Program-made: the position numbers and the translations under genes
Source of the DNA: Legionellaceae bacterium
GTDB lineage: Bacteria > Pseudomonadota > Gammaproteobacteria > Legionellales > Legionellaceae
DNA length: 64,000 nt
Assembly (NCBI GenBank): GCA_030148065.1
Contig: JASBUC010000013.1
Span: forward strand, 28,498-92,497
Reading direction: 5' to 3'
In this document: piece after piece, positions 37,045 to 45,932 of the stretch
How the letters are laid out: every line of letters starts with the position of its first letter
Numbering within the stretch: position 1 is the first letter of the stretch
The notes under the pieces: generated by a model
Databases searched by the model: none
What the model was told of the DNA's origin: nothing
Seen by the model: only the letters and a program-made list of their open reading frames with translations

Positions 37045-38124
37045 CTAACGTAACTTTAAACTTGCCAAACCACACAGCACTAAGATCACTGTGATAATCC
37101 AGAATCGAACAATCACCTTTGGCTCAGCCCATCCTTTTAACTCAAAATGATGATGCAGAGGCGCCATCAAAAAAAGTCGCTTCCCCCCAGTTTTTTTAAA
37201 GTAGATAACTTGTAACACCACTGAGAGAGTCTCAGCAACAAAAATCCCTCCCATAATAAATAACACCAACTCTTGCTTAACTAAAATTGCCACCATAGCA
37301 AGAGCGGCTCCCAGTGCAAGCGAGCCAACATCTCCCATAAAAATTTGTGCAGGATAAGTGTTAAACCATAGAAAACCTAATCCAGCGCCCACCAAAGCAC
37401 TGCAAAAAATTGTCAACTCACCAGCCTTAGGAATGTAGGGAATCACCAAATAATCTGCATAAAGTACATTACTTGAAGCATAAGCAAAAATGCCAAGTGC
37501 CCCACCAACCATGACAGTTGGCATGGTCGCCAAACCATCTAGGCCATCCGTCAAATTAACTGCGTTTGAAGTCCCAACAATCACCAGGTAGATAAGCACA
37601 AAAAAGAAAGGCCCTAAAGGCAATTCATAGTCTTTCAAAAATGGGATAAGCAACTCTGAGCCGAGATCGCTGAAAAAGGCTATGTAACAACAGGCGATAA
37701 TGGCAACAAATGACTGCCAGAAAAACTTCTCTTTAGGTCTTAACCCATCTGAATTCTTTAAAACTAATTTTTTATAATCATCAACCCAGCCGATAAGACC
37801 AAAAGCTAAGGTTACTAATAGAGAAATCCATAAAAATGCATTGGATAAGTTCGCCCACAGAAGACAACTTAATGTTAAGGTTAGTAATATTAAGACCCCT
37901 CCCATGGTCGGCGTACCACTTTTACTTAGATGTGACTTTGGTCCATCATCTCTGACACTTTGTCCAATTTGCATTTTCTGGAGCCACTTAATCATTTTAG
38001 GGCCCAAAACCAAGGTTAAAATCAGCGCCGTTAAGGCTGCTAAAATTGAACGAAAGGTTAGGTATTGAAACACCCGAAAGCCGTGAACATGGTTTTGCAC
38101 CAAAGAGGCTAACCAATAGAGCAT
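37045..38124 (-). CDS. mraY: Phospho-N-acetylmuramoyl-pentapeptide transferase
   Basis: MraY makes lipid I by moving phospho-MurNAc-pentapeptide to undecaprenyl phosphate. The 359-residue protein has ten membrane segments and the conserved [20 protein letters not shown], the DDYKK motif ([13 protein letters not shown]), [11 protein letters not shown] and the HHHFE sequence ([12 protein letters not shown]). Active-site aspartates Asp in DDY and in DGLDGLA are all present. Confidence 0.97.
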   Translation of the reverse strand: MLYWLASLVQNHVHGFRVFQYLTFRSILAALTALILTLVLGPKMIKWLQKMQIGQSVRDDGPKSHLSKSGTPTMGGVLILLTLTLSCLLWANLSNAFLWISLLVTLAFGLIGWVDDYKKLVLKNSDGLRPKEKFFWQSFVAIIACCYIAFFSDLGSELLIPFLKDYELPLGPFFFVLIYLVIVGTSNAVNLTDGLDGLATMPTVMVGGALGIFAYASSNVLYADYLVIPYIPKAGELTIFCSALVGAGLGFLWFNTYPAQIFMGDVGSLALGAALAMVAILVKQELVLFIMGGIFVAETLSVVLQVIYFKKTGGKRLFLMAPLHHHFELKGWAEPKVIVRFWIITVILVLCGLASLKLR

Positions 38125-38135
38125 AAGATTCCTTA

Positions 38136-39461
38136 TTATTTTATTAGTAATTCTACCACTTCTTCCATTTTAGCGCAGCGTGATCCTTTCACCAAAATAG
38201 AGCGTAGATTCTCTGACCACTGGTCTATCGTTGTTCTTATCAACGATTTGTTTGTCAAATGTTGATAGCAAATGCCTTGATGAGAGGGAAATGCAGCAAC
38301 TTGACCGCCTACGGTTATAAAAAACTCAATGTTATGTTCAATCAAACTGGCTAAAATCGCCTCCTTATGGGAAGGCAGAGACTCACCTGCTTCTGCAAGC
38401 TCTCCTAAAATTAAACAACGCCCTGCATCACATTTACTTAAGACAGAAATAGCAGCAAGCACTGAACTAACATTGGCATTATAAGTGTCATCGATAAGCG
38501 TCATACCAGAGCGGGTCTGCCGGCGTTGTAGACGACCCTTAACCCCATTAAAAGAAGCAAGTTTTATAATGGCGTCATTAAGAGATCCTCCCAACGCCAC
38601 CACAGCAGCTAGTGCAGATAAGGCATTTCTTACACTGTGCTCACCAGGCTCAGGTAAATCCACAGAATGGGTTTTGCCCTGATAACAAAGTTTAAAGCTC
38701 GAGGCAATCGGCGAGTGAAGCACTAGATCAAACGCATACAAATCAGCTTGTTTGTCTTGACAAGAGAAAGTAATTTTAGGGTTAGAGTGAGTGCTTGCTA
38801 AGCGAACAACACGTGGATCGTCAAGATTCACCAAGAGCGTTCCATCATTTGACAAACCATCAAAAATTTCTCCTTTGGCCTTCTCAATGTTATCGATGCC
38901 ACCAAATTCACCAACATGGGCCTCTGAAATATTAGTAATTAGCGCAATACTCGGTTGTATCAAAGCCACATTTTTTAAGATTTCACCGACATGATTTGCA
39001 CCTAACTCCAACACCGCCACTTGATGAGTGTTATTAAGCTTTGATAAAACCAAAGGCACGCCTAAATGGTTATTAAAATTCCCCATAGTGGAGAGATGGG
39101 GTCGATCTAGTATGTGTGAAATCATTTCTTTAACGGTAGTCTTACCGCAGCTTCCAGTTAAAGCAATCACAGGGATGTCAAAAGTCTGTCGATGTCTGCG
39201 TGCTAGATGCCGAAGAGCGTTGATTGAATCATCCACTAGAATAAGCTGCTCTTTATTGACAGAGTCTGGAATTCTCTCAACAATGGCAAAGTTGGCCCCC
39301 TGACTCAGCGCTTGCTGGACAAAGTCATGGCCATCAAAGTTCTGCCCAGTAATGGCTATAAAACAATCACCTTTTTTTAACGTTCGAGTATCGATGCTTA
39401 AGCCGCTAACCTGCAACTCTTCTCTTAGCTCTCCCGAGACCAAATTACTTAAATCAATCAA
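38136..39461 (-). CDS. murF: UDP-N-acetylmuramoyl-tripeptide--D-alanyl-D-alanine ligase
   Basis: MurF adds D-Ala-D-Ala to complete the pentapeptide. The 441-residue protein has N-terminal [19 protein letters not shown], the P-loop [29 protein letters not shown] and [18 protein letters not shown]. All are MurF signatures. It is 11 bp upstream of mraY. Unlike in most gammaproteobacteria, murE is not immediately upstream: a block of seven other genes lies between them. Confidence 0.95.
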   Translation of the reverse strand: MIDLSNLVSGELREELQVSGLSIDTRTLKKGDCFIAITGQNFDGHDFVQQALSQGANFAIVERIPDSVNKEQLILVDDSINALRHLARRHRQTFDIPVIALTGSCGKTTVKEMISHILDRPHLSTMGNFNNHLGVPLVLSKLNNTHQVAVLELGANHVGEILKNVALIQPSIALITNISEAHVGEFGGIDNIEKAKGEIFDGLSNDGTLLVNLDDPRVVRLASTHSNPKITFSCQDKQADLYAFDLVLHSPIASSFKLCYQGKTHSVDLPEPGEHSVRNALSALAAVVALGGSLNDAIIKLASFNGVKGRLQRRQTRSGMTLIDDTYNANVSSVLAAISVLSKCDAGRCLILGELAEAGESLPSHKEAILASLIEHNIEFFITVGGQVAAFPSHQGICYQHLTNKSLIRTTIDQWSENLRSILVKGSRCAKMEEVVELLIK

Positions 39462-39544
39462 AGAATTACCCCAAAATGTGTTTCATGAAATTATACTCAT
39501 GCTTATTAAAAATGTGAAAACCCTACAAGCATAAGCGCGCATAC

Positions 39545-40087
39545 TTAATAAGCCATCACAATAACTTGTGAACCAATCTCAAGATACTCATGCAACCACC
39601 TTGCTTGATTTTGTCGCACTCGAATGCAACCATGACTGGCATTATAGTCTGGGACAAAGTCACTACCATGCAGAGCATACCCCTGATAAAAGTGTTGGCA
39701 ATATGGCATTAATGCCCCCCCTTCAGTCTCAAGTGGGTATTTGTTAGAGGTACACTCTGGCCCCTTCTTAGAGTAAATCTGAAACGTACCACTTACTGTT
39801 TTACAAGACTCTTTTAAGTCTTCGCACCAAAGTTTTCCACCAGAGCCTCGGCCGACTCTCACCATTTTACCGTGCTCATCATAGACTGCCCACTTAGTTT
39901 TTTTAGGGAAATATATGAACGTCCTTTCACCATTTGTTTGCCAACTTAATGGTAAATTCTGAGACAATGATTGTGAACTTGCAACGTGCTTTGAGATAAT
40001 CGGTTCATTTACAGGGCGTTTCATTGTTGAATTAGCACAACCTGTCATGAGAAGCACAAAAGAAACCAGGGTTAAGCAATTGTTCAT
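39545..40087 (-). CDS. L,D-transpeptidase (YkuD) lipoprotein
   Basis: A 180-residue predicted lipoprotein with a signal peptide ending LLMTGC. The YkuD domain includes TFIYFPKKTKWAVYDEHGKM, a GS..GGKLWCEDLKE segment and the catalytic motif ALHGSDFVPDYNASHGCIRV, with the nucleophile Cys in HGC and the catalytic His. Such enzymes make 3-3 peptide cross-links or attach lipoproteins to peptidoglycan, a role that suits the murF/murE surroundings, though its specific role is unknown. Three cysteines are additionally present (LWCED, ESCKT, PECTSN), perhaps disulfide bonded. Confidence 0.85.
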   Translation of the reverse strand: MNNCLTLVSFVLLMTGCANSTMKRPVNEPIISKHVASSQSLSQNLPLSWQTNGERTFIYFPKKTKWAVYDEHGKMVRVGRGSGGKLWCEDLKESCKTVSGTFQIYSKKGPECTSNKYPLETEGGALMPYCQHFYQGYALHGSDFVPDYNASHGCIRVRQNQARWLHEYLEIGSQVIVMAY

Positions 40088-40170
40088 TGACGCCCATACC
40101 TTGATAACAAAGAGGCTTATTTAATTAGTTTAGGATGGAATGAGAGTTTTACTAAACAGGAATGGCATGT

Positions 40171-40524
40171 TTATGACTTTTTCTTTGGCAGCATGTAATT
40201 AAGGGCCTCCATTAAATCCTTGTCACTGCACTCAAAACACCCTCCTCTGGCAGGCATCATGTTCAGACCTTCTAATAAATTTGTCATAACGGTGCCTTTA
40301 GGCTTGGCAAGTCTGGCTTGCCAGTGGGTCTTGTTTCTAAATTTAGGGGCACCGAGCTCAATTTTAGCTGGCTGGTGATGGCAATTTGCACAATAATGAA
40401 AATAAAGCGCCTCTCCAGTTTTACCTTTGTGAGCTTGTTCAATCACTTTCTCAGGCTGATGCGAGTAGGCCTGCCCTTGCAGATTAAAAAAGAGCAGAGA
40501 AAAAGTGAGAATTAAACTTTTCAT
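40171..40524 (-). CDS. Periplasmic c-type cytochrome (cytochrome c5-like)
   Basis: A 117-residue protein with a signal peptide (cleavage near GQAYS) and one CxxCH haem-binding site (YCANCH, residues about 44-49). The axial Met lies near MMPARGG, and the segment GGCFECSDKDLMEALNYML carries the two cysteines and fold typical of cytochrome c5 (class I). It would accept electrons at the periplasmic side of the inner membrane. It is followed (83 bp) by the L,D-transpeptidase gene on the same strand. No redox enzyme is nearby. Confidence 0.8.
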   Translation of the reverse strand: MKSLILTFSLLFFNLQGQAYSHQPEKVIEQAHKGKTGEALYFHYCANCHHQPAKIELGAPKFRNKTHWQARLAKPKGTVMTNLLEGLNMMPARGGCFECSDKDLMEALNYMLPKKKS

Positions 40525-40598
40525 ATATTTAGTAAGGGTCTATGCTTTATGAAAGTACGAAATTTACCTGGCTCTATAGAAAAGGTAAAGAGGAAATT

Positions 40599-40886
40599 AT
40601 GGTTAATGAAATAAAGCCTGGCATGACTAATACCCCCCCTTCTATTGAAGCAACCCCTGAATCTTGTGGTACCCAGATGAAAGCATCTGATCTAAAGACA
40701 GAGAAGGCATGCGACGCATCGATGGATGTCTCATTAAGTGCAGATTTAACTCAAATCAAAGATGCCATTGAACAAGGCTTAAGCATTGACTCAGAAAAAA
40801 TCAACGCCCTAAAACAGCAAATTGAACTGGGTCATTATGAACCAAATTCAACACTCATTGCTAAAAAGTTATTAGAAGATCTTTAA
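40599..40886 (+). CDS. FlgM-like anti-sigma-28 protein
   Basis: A 95-residue protein; ATG at 40599 is preferred because AGAGG lies 5 bases upstream (an ATG at 40542 has none and a much longer N terminus). The C-terminal half (DLTQIKDAIEQGLSIDSEK, then INALKQQIELGHYEPNST, then LIAKKLLEDL) resembles the FlgM domain, which binds the flagellar sigma factor FliA and has the pattern LK..I..G.Y.....A.KLL. The N-terminal half is disordered-looking, also as in FlgM. A C7 run at 40633-40639 encodes prolines. No flagellar gene is in the window, so assignment is by eye. Confidence 0.5.
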   Translation: MVNEIKPGMTNTPPSIEATPESCGTQMKASDLKTEKACDASMDVSLSADLTQIKDAIEQGLSIDSEKINALKQQIELGHYEPNSTLIAKKLLEDL

Positions 40887-41416
40887 ATAAGGTTAATAAA
40901 GTATTTTTTAAGTAGCCTTCGAGTTAAGCATAAAAATACAACAAAAGCCAAGGTGAGCAAAAGTGCTGGCAAAGTCCAAGGAAGGGCCACAATGGCAAGA
41001 GAAACCGCCGCAGCCGGTGGGTGTTCAAGATTAAAAACGGTCATAAAAAAAATGCTTGCTCCAACTGCAATGGCGCCAACCACTTCGAGATGAAGCCCGG
41101 TTAGTCCCCCAAGCAAAGTTGCTCGATCTAGTAAAAGGTAATAACAAAGAATTCCAACAACAACCCCGACAAAATAGCCACCTAAAATATAGCGAGTACT
41201 CGATAATTTATAATGAGGGCACGTAAAAATTATAAAGGTCGTTGAGGCAATGGAAGAAATAACTAAGTTGTTTGAAATAAAATCTAAGGTTAACAATAGT
41301 ATTAAGACAACAAACGTCGCTAATAAACACTGGACGAAGTGCTGTTTCTTATGAGCGAGATAATGGGGACTAACTAAGTTCCTTAGAGAAAAAGACCGGT
41401 GGTTTTGCTCACTCAC
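40883..41416 (-). CDS. HPP-family membrane protein
   Basis: A 177-residue membrane protein with an N-terminal soluble part and about five membrane segments. It contains the family motif NLEHPPAAAVSLAI (HPP) and the TLLGGLTGLHLEVVGAIAVGASIF region typical of HPP proteins, some of which are proposed nitrite or ion transporters. GTG at 41416 is preferred to ATG at 41506, because it shares G with the TAG stop of the upstream gene (TAGTG) and is preceded by AAGGGTGG. The function is not known. Its stop overlaps the plus-strand FlgM-like gene by 4 bp. Confidence 0.7.
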   Translation of the reverse strand: MSEQNHRSFSLRNLVSPHYLAHKKQHFVQCLLATFVVLILLLTLDFISNNLVISSIASTTFIIFTCPHYKLSSTRYILGGYFVGVVVGILCYYLLLDRATLLGGLTGLHLEVVGAIAVGASIFFMTVFNLEHPPAAAVSLAIVALPWTLPALLLTLAFVVFLCLTRRLLKKYFINLI

Positions 41417-42003
41417 TAGCCACCCTTTTTTAGATTGGTGAGCTGTGAATAAAACTCTGGAGTGTTTAAATTGAGCTTTTTGAAAATCTCTGTGACCTTT
41501 GGCCATTCACCCAACATGTCGATGCTCTCAACCACCAACTTAAAGCCTTTGTCTTGGTCTGCTTCCTTACCCCAGCCGTTGATATAAGCCAACCCAATAA
41601 GACGTTTTGCTAGGGCATAATCATTTTGCTCTGCATTTGCCAAGTATTGGAACGCCTCATTATAGAATCTTTCTTGATAGTCTTTATGCACCTCATAGCT
41701 AAAAACACTCTTATATTGCTCTTGCCAGAATTTCCCTTCCTCTAGCAAAGCCTCGCCCAGTAAGTAACCTGCTTTCACATCATCAAGACTTGCTGCCATG
41801 CGAAAACATTCTAGCTCTAACTCCCTAGCAAAAGGAACTTTTTTATGGCCTATCAAAGAGTGATACAAGTTGGCAAGGCGATAATAGAATTGTATTTCTT
41901 TGGCAAGAGCTAAATCAGAAACGGCGTTGTTTTGCCGATTTTCAACCATTAACGCTAACTTCCTTCTAATTCTTCCTGCTTTAAACCTCTTAAAAAACGT
42001 CAT
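41416..42003 (-). CDS. Sel1/TPR-like cytoplasmic protein
   Basis: A 195-residue protein without a signal peptide. Helical repeat-like segments occur: LALAKEIQFYYRLANLYHSL, ECFRMAASLDDVKAGYLLGEALLEEGKF and YLANAEQNDYALAKRLIGLAYINGWG, the last a recognisable Sel1 motif. The start is very basic (MTFFKRFKAGRIRRKLAL). No family member was recognised. It lies 12 bp downstream of the small membrane protein gene and is coupled (TAGTG) to the HPP gene. Confidence 0.62.
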   Translation of the reverse strand: MTFFKRFKAGRIRRKLALMVENRQNNAVSDLALAKEIQFYYRLANLYHSLIGHKKVPFARELELECFRMAASLDDVKAGYLLGEALLEEGKFWQEQYKSVFSYEVHKDYQERFYNEAFQYLANAEQNDYALAKRLIGLAYINGWGKEADQDKGFKLVVESIDMLGEWPKVTEIFKKLNLNTPEFYSQLTNLKKGG

Positions 42004-42015
42004 GATATCAATACC

Positions 42016-42432
42016 TTATAAGTGGAATACCATAAAAAACAAACCCGCGGCTAATAATAAGAAAAATGTAAATTGTGCTAAGATCACCACAAAAATATGG
42101 GTACTTATGCGTCGAGCTTTATGTCTTCTTGCCAAGCGCCTTAGCTGCTTTTCTAATAAATTATTAATAATTTTTGAAAGCCCAAAGAAGATTAAAACTA
42201 AGGATACGAATACAAGCAACACCCATGTTTTATCTGATAACACATGCTCTAGGCCCACTGTGTCATTGTAGTCCATCAGTACGTGAACTATTGGAGGAAC
42301 CTTATAAACAAAATCCAGTGCTAAGAATGGAAATGTATAAATCGTCATGACCAAAAACAACACGCCACCTGCTGATAGCATAATTCCAATAAGCTCAATA
42401 ATCCATTCAAATGCTGATGGCTGTTCTTTCAC
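42016..42432 (-). CDS. Unknown membrane protein
   Basis: A 138-residue protein with three to four predicted membrane segments (about residues 10-32, 66-82, 112-135) and a basic stretch RRLARRHKARRIS before the last one. No family was recognised. It is the first gene of the minus-strand trio with the Sel1-like gene and HPP gene, and starts 41 bp after murE, so it may be cotranscribed with the dcw cluster. Confidence 0.6.
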   Translation of the reverse strand: MKEQPSAFEWIIELIGIMLSAGGVLFLVMTIYTFPFLALDFVYKVPPIVHVLMDYNDTVGLEHVLSDKTWVLLVFVSLVLIFFGLSKIINNLLEKQLRRLARRHKARRISTHIFVVILAQFTFFLLLAAGLFFMVFHL

Positions 42433-42473
42433 AATTTATTCCTCTATCCAAAAACGTGATTAAAAGGTTTCTA

Positions 42474-43931
42474 CTACTTTTCTCGGCAAGTCTCAGAGTT
42501 ACTTAAGGTTAAAATTTCATTTTTATCAGAAAATGAAATGGTCTTCGTTGCAAATTCTTGCGTGGTTTCATGCCCCTTGCCAGCAATCAAAATTCTATCC
42601 GTTTGATCTGCCTGATTAAGAGCAAACGAAAGCGCTTCTTTTCTACTAGCAATGCAATAATGCTCTGTATGAGGTGCAACCCCTTGCAAGATTTCTTCAA
42701 TAATTGCTTCTGGCTCTTCACTCCTAGGATTATCGCTGGTAATCACGAGCTTATCTGCATATGAACTTGCAACCTTACCCATTACCTGTCGCTTCTCTTT
42801 ATCCCGGTCACCCCCACATCCAAACACACACCAGACCTTACCATCAAAATTACTCTTAACCGCTTTTAACGCTTTCTCTAAGGCATCGGGGGTGTGTGCA
42901 TAGTCTAGATAAACACTTGGGCGTTGTAAGATAAGCTCCATTCGACCAATCACTGGTTGTACTGACTGCATTTTTTCTAACAGTTGCTCACCTACAAATC
43001 CTTTGCTATGAAAAACAAGCGCTGCTGCTAAAAGATTAGAGACATTAAATTCACCCTGTAAAGGCGTGGTAAAACTGACTCTTTTACCGAATAAATCCAA
43101 CTCTAGTCTCATACCATGGCGCTCTGTACTAAGTGTTCGACAAAAAGCATCTGCCGTCTTTTTATGCAAACTGTAAGTGAGAACCTGAACCTTTCTTCGG
43201 TTAAGCCGTTCGATTAATTTTAGGCCATATGGACAATCCTGATTTATTACCGCAAGCTCTAATTCCGATCTCGTAAAGAGTAAACATTTGGCCTCAAAAT
43301 ATGCTTCAGGCGTTTTATGATAATCTAAGTGATCATGGGTTAAGTTAGTCCATACTGCAGTCTTTATTGGCAAGCCTTGCAAACGTTGTTGAAAAAGCGC
43401 GTGAGAGGAACACTCAAGACACACTTCAAGCTTCTTAAAGCTCGTTTGTTTGAGCGTATTTAGAATGGTTAGCGCCTCTGGTGTTGTGTGAGCAGTCTTC
43501 AAAAGCTGTGAAACCATCCCAATTCCGATCGTACCAACATAATAGCCATCTAGTTGGGAGGCAAGCATGTAAGCAATACTTGTTTTGCCGTTTGTACCAG
43601 TCACCCCTGTAATGGATAAACGGCTTAAAACTTCTTGATAAAAAAGGCTGATGGCATGAGCTAAAAAATCTCGCACAGTCGTCGTTAAAACTCGAGACAC
43701 TGCTCCATTATGTGGTTGCAAATTCATCCCACAAACAATGGCCGTCGCTCCTTTGCTTTCAGCTTCTGCTATGTAGCGAGCACTTAGGATAGGATCATCA
43801 CATAGGCAGAAAAACAAGCTGCCAGTTTTAACCTGGCGACTGTCTATTTGCAAAGACTCAACCAAAACCATCTCGCTTCCTTCAAGTTGCAAAAAACCAC
43901 TAAAACTTTCTGTAAAGCGCTTTAATTTCAT
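42474..43931 (-). CDS. murE: UDP-N-acetylmuramoyl-L-alanyl-D-glutamate--2,6-diaminopimelate ligase
   Basis: MurE adds meso-diaminopimelate as the third amino acid. The 485-residue protein has the P-loop GVTGTNGKTSIAYML, the carbamylated-Lys region NLTHDHLDYHKTPEAYF and DYAHTPDALEKAL. The DNPR motif (SDNPRSEEPEAI) marks meso-DAP specificity. Its ATG overlaps the ftsI stop. The spacer to the next gene is 41 bp. Confidence 0.96.
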   Translation of the reverse strand: MKLKRFTESFSGFLQLEGSEMVLVESLQIDSRQVKTGSLFFCLCDDPILSARYIAEAESKGATAIVCGMNLQPHNGAVSRVLTTTVRDFLAHAISLFYQEVLSRLSITGVTGTNGKTSIAYMLASQLDGYYVGTIGIGMVSQLLKTAHTTPEALTILNTLKQTSFKKLEVCLECSSHALFQQRLQGLPIKTAVWTNLTHDHLDYHKTPEAYFEAKCLLFTRSELELAVINQDCPYGLKLIERLNRRKVQVLTYSLHKKTADAFCRTLSTERHGMRLELDLFGKRVSFTTPLQGEFNVSNLLAAALVFHSKGFVGEQLLEKMQSVQPVIGRMELILQRPSVYLDYAHTPDALEKALKAVKSNFDGKVWCVFGCGGDRDKEKRQVMGKVASSYADKLVITSDNPRSEEPEAIIEEILQGVAPHTEHYCIASRKEALSFALNQADQTDRILIAGKGHETTQEFATKTISFSDKNEILTLSNSETCREK

Positions 43932-45589
43932 GCCGTTGAACTCCTTTTATCAGGAAGAATCCCAAGGTAACTTAAACTGCCAGACATGATTTTAGCAAAG
44001 AGAGGCGCTGCAACCACCCCGCCATAGTAGGAAATCTTCTTTGGTTCATTAATGGTAACCGCAATGACAAGTTTAGGCGCACTTGCTGGTGCCATGCCAA
44101 CAAAGCTTGCGATGTGGCGACGACGATCGTAGCCCTTTTTATCCGCAATTCGAGCCGTTCCTGTTTTACCAGCTACTCGGTAGGAATCAATTCGAGCACG
44201 CCGCCCGGTACCATTATCCTCAACGACTTGTTCAAGCATGTTTCGCACACTAACAGCAATCTTAGGCTTTAGCGCCTGATACGCTCTCCTTTTTTTAGCA
44301 TTCTTTAAAAAAGACACGGGATGACTCATCCCATCACTGGCAAAAACACTGTAGGCTTTTGCAAGCTGTAAAGTGGTCGCAGAAATGCCATATCCAAACC
44401 CAAGCGTGGCCAGTACAAAAGGACGACTGAGTGTTTTTTGATTCAAAAAGCCTGCACTTTCACCGGGAAAACTGCTCTCCGTTATAGCAATAAAACCAAC
44501 ATTTCGTAGCACCTCTATTAACAGCATTGCGGGGTTTGACAACACCATTTTAGTCACACCCACATTGCTAGAGCGCTTCAAGACTTCTTCAACTGAAATT
44601 TTTCCATAATTATGATCGTCTCTGATGGTATTGCCATTTATGACCATCCAGCTTGGACTGGTATCAACCAAACTATGCTGGCTGTATTTACCACTTTGTA
44701 GGGCAGAGGCAATGCTAAAAGCTTTCATGACAGAGCCAGGCTCAAATAGATCAGTCACCGCCCGGTTTCGATAGCGCCCATCCCTTATCTTAGGTCGCAC
44801 ATTTGGATTAAAACTTGGCATATTGACCATTGCTAAAATTTCACCATTCGTACTGTCTAATACAACCACCGATCCTGATTCTGCCCCAAACTTTTTTACT
44901 GTTTTCTTTAGTTCTTGATACGCTAAATATTGGATGCGTTTATCAAGGCTTAAAACCAAATTTTTTCCAGGATTGGGCGCTTTAATCAACCCTATTTCTG
45001 AAATAATGCGCCCGAGTCTGTCCTTAACAACTTTCTTTTTACCACTCTCTCCGCGTAGCCAGTTATCATAAGCCAATTCAAGGCCTTCTAGGCCTTTATC
45101 ATCAACGTCTGTGATGCCAAGCACGTGAGCAAAGCTTTCCCCTTCAGGGTAATAGCGCTTAAATTCTTCTTTCAAATGCACACCAGGCAAGTTTAACGCT
45201 CGGATTTTTGCGGCAACCTTAGGTGAAATGTTTCTTTTTAAGTAGACAAAGGCATTACTATGAGCGCGTTCATAAGCTTTCGATACTGTTTGCTTAGAGA
45301 GAGAAAGTAAGTCTGATAACTTTTTTAAATCTGATTCGTTTAACTGCTCTGCATCAAGTCCCATCCAAACCGCAAAAACTCTTGAGCTAACCGCCAAAGG
45401 CTGCCCATTTCTATCTTGAATCATCCCTCTAAAAGCAGGAATGCTTACAACCCTAAGGCTTCTAGCTTGCCCTTGTGCTTGCAAAAAAGGTCGCTTTAAA
45501 ATAGTTAAATCAACCATGCGCCAAACAACTATCAAAAATAACGCAAACAACAGATAAACAATAAAATAGAATCGTCCTTTATAAGCCAC
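43928..45589 (-). CDS. ftsI: Peptidoglycan D,D-transpeptidase FtsI (PBP3)
   Basis: FtsI cross-links septal peptidoglycan with FtsW. The 553-residue class B PBP has one N-terminal membrane segment (FYFIVYLLFALFLIVVWRM), the pedestal domain (to about residue 210) and a transpeptidase domain with catalytic SVMK (Ser in GSVMKAF), SSN (RSSNVGVTK) and KTGT (GKTGTARIA). GTG start at 45589, 7 bp after ftsL. It overlaps murE by 4 bp. Confidence 0.96.
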   Translation of the reverse strand: MAYKGRFYFIVYLLFALFLIVVWRMVDLTILKRPFLQAQGQARSLRVVSIPAFRGMIQDRNGQPLAVSSRVFAVWMGLDAEQLNESDLKKLSDLLSLSKQTVSKAYERAHSNAFVYLKRNISPKVAAKIRALNLPGVHLKEEFKRYYPEGESFAHVLGITDVDDKGLEGLELAYDNWLRGESGKKKVVKDRLGRIISEIGLIKAPNPGKNLVLSLDKRIQYLAYQELKKTVKKFGAESGSVVVLDSTNGEILAMVNMPSFNPNVRPKIRDGRYRNRAVTDLFEPGSVMKAFSIASALQSGKYSQHSLVDTSPSWMVINGNTIRDDHNYGKISVEEVLKRSSNVGVTKMVLSNPAMLLIEVLRNVGFIAITESSFPGESAGFLNQKTLSRPFVLATLGFGYGISATTLQLAKAYSVFASDGMSHPVSFLKNAKKRRAYQALKPKIAVSVRNMLEQVVEDNGTGRRARIDSYRVAGKTGTARIADKKGYDRRRHIASFVGMAPASAPKLVIAVTINEPKKISYYGGVVAAPLFAKIMSGSLSYLGILPDKRSSTA

Positions 45590-45596
45590 AATAACG

Positions 45597-45932
45597 CTAC
45601 CGGGAAACAGCCAAAACCCTTTTATTAGTAGGGTATTTCATGTTGAGCTTGCTCATGGCTTGCTGTTGCATTCGATAGGAGGAAGCCCATGTGCTCTTTT
45701 CTAATAACAATTGGCTTTGACGAATTTTAGCATTGGTAAATTGGGTTTGAAGGCTTTCCATCTCACTGACATATCGCCTCTCTAGCTCCTTTGCATAAAT
45801 CACCATTAAGGCAGAAATTAAAACGGCAATGAATAAAAAGAAGGCTAAGAGTACAGGCTTAGTAACCCATTCTTTACGATAAGCGCCTTCAAATAAACTC
45901 CCTTCTGATAGAGCCTTGGCAGCGGCATTCAT
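45597..45932 (-). CDS. ftsL: Cell division protein FtsL
   Basis: FtsL is a small bitopic divisome protein that forms a coiled coil with FtsB and is placed by FtsQ. The 111-residue protein has a cytoplasmic start (to about residue 28), one membrane segment (VLLAFFLFIAVLISALMVIYA) and a periplasmic coiled coil (MESLQTQFTNAKIRQSQLLLE). It shares ATGA with the rsmH stop and precedes ftsI by 7 bp. Confidence 0.93.
   Translation of the reverse strand: MNAAAKALSEGSLFEGAYRKEWVTKPVLLAFFLFIAVLISALMVIYAKELERRYVSEMESLQTQFTNAKIRQSQLLLEKSTWASSYRMQQQAMSKLNMKYPTNKRVLAVSR

Noticed and set aside
41900..42271. Plus-strand frame of 123 codons opposite two minus-strand genes
   Set aside because: No ribosome site, low complexity Lys/Asn composition, and it overlaps two better-supported genes.
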